In this document: piece by piece, positions 58,906-60,000 of the stretch
Numbering within the stretch: the stretch's first letter is position 1
Layout of the letters: every line of letters starts with the position of its first letter
DNA from: Polytrichum commune
Lineage: Eukaryota > Streptophyta > Polytrichopsida > Polytrichales > Polytrichaceae
Reading direction: 5' to 3'
Assembly (NCBI GenBank): GCA_950295325.1
Contig: OX485805.1
Span: 39,111,501-39,171,500, forward strand
Length of the DNA: 60,000 nucleotides
Notes under the pieces: model-generated
Told to the model about the DNA's origin: nothing
What the model saw: only the letters and a program-made list of their open reading frames with translations
Database searches by the model: none
Made by a program: the position numbers and the translations under genes

Positions 58906-60000
58906 AATTTGTAGTGTAGTTACATGCCCCCAAAATCAAACTTCTTTTCTTTTTAATTGAATCATCTTATTTTGTCATATTGTCCATGTCATGTCGCCAC
59001 CTTTGCTCCAAGCCCGCCACCTCCCCTTGGATTCTCTCATCATACCCAATTTTTGCATTTGTAGTCTGCAACCTTTTCCACATTTGTTTCCTCTTATTTT
59101 GTCACGTATACGTTCAAGGAAGAATTTTTAACATGTGGCCTTTTCTCTTTTGGAAAGCTAGTTGAACAAGTGTCCATCTTTCATAGACTCCCTCCACCAC
59201 GAGCTCCACTGTAAGGTAGAGGGTGCTTACACCGCCACTTTAAGTTATTGCACATACATATGGCTATCATAACATTATTCATATTCGTAATAGTGTTTTG
59301 TGGGACTAATAGTATTCCATTTAATATTCACAAATATTATGTAAAATATTGTCAGTCCCACGTAACATTGTTAGGGATCTAAATAATGTTATGATGTAAT
59401 TGATTAAAAATAAAATAAAAATAAATCATATTAGCATTTGGGCTAAACATAGGTATAAAGAAATAAATAAATATCTAGCCTCAATTAAATATTTGATGAA
59501 TATTCAAAGTCAAAACCACTAGCTTCCTTAAACCTATTCATAGGCCTTGTGTATGACAACCTTGCATATGATGAGGACCTCACCTTCATTTCCTACAACC
59601 AACACAAGATTGCCTAGAACCAACACAACAGAGTCAAGTACTAAACCCAAGCTAGATCAAAGCCCAACTAGTAATGGTGCGCAAAGCCATATGCCCACCT
59701 CCGGTTCGCTTACAAAACTGTCAACTTGCATCCCAATAACCGACCCCTTTTATGCCTAGAATCGACCCCCTTTGTGCTTTGTGGGCCTACCTCCTTGGTT
59801 GTGTGAACATAATGGCTAGAATCGTCCCCCCCCCCCCCCCCCACCACCACCACCGCCACCACCTTTGTGTGTATAATGGCTATAATAGGCATTGACAAGC
59901 CACCCCAAAGCCACCTTGAACCACCCAAGATTGAGTGCAGGCCGTTACCTACCTTGCATGAAGGTAGTGTAGGCCGCTATGAGGCAACACCACTAATGGC
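58906..60000. other. Gene-free stretch to the window end
   Basis: No supportable gene. A run of 17 C at 59826-59842 runs into (CAC)n. The plus frame at 59547-59759 has no motif. Confidence 0.4.

Noticed and set aside
1-60000. CRISPR arrays, bacterial operons, organelle DNA insertions, intact LTR retrotransposons
   Set aside because: No regularly spaced short repeats with unique spacers, no organelle gene sequence recognised, and no paired LTRs or gag-pol motifs seen.

Overview
This is nuclear DNA from a land plant with a large, gene-poor, AT-rich genome. The evidence is spliced genes with GT-AG introns, a plant-type bHLH transcription factor of the VIIIb-like class, a plant class 3 lipase, and dense small inverted-repeat transposons, simple repeats and old duplications. 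I cannot name the clade; a bryophyte, lycophyte or fern would fit as well as a seed plant.

Layout. 1-13900 is repeats only. It holds a hairpin minisatellite (1491-1990), a 1500-bp hAT-like transposon with perfect ends and one intact 258-codon ORF (7993-9492), and two PIF/Harbinger-like MITEs (10805-12179). 13914-14990 is a small GC-richer island with a candidate two-exon gene of unknown function and a decayed duplicate of its second exon. 16367-18850 on the minus strand is the bHLH gene, with a 511-aa single-exon CDS and two short uORFs. 18900-50290 is about 31 kb without a convincing gene. It holds foldback elements, MITE families, local duplications, long poly-C/poly-G tracts, a second and internally deleted copy of the hAT-like transposon (45861-46421), and a shorter relative (39807-40075). 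50293-50470 is the 3' end of a dead LINE. 52254-55725 on the minus strand is a complete ten-exon class 3 lipase gene, whose probable 5' UTR intron carries a 345-bp tandem duplication. 56800-60000 is repeats again.

The two clear genes are not functionally linked. One encodes a nuclear DNA-binding regulator. The other encodes a probably secreted or endomembrane alpha/beta-hydrolase acting on acyl lipids. The candidate system most worth a second look is the transposon family with ends CACGGGGAGGTCACT: full-length, deleted and shortened members lie in one window, two with perfect 8-bp target duplications, and the full-length copy carries an ORF that does not look like a transposase. I ran no searches; family assignments rest on recognising motifs by eye.
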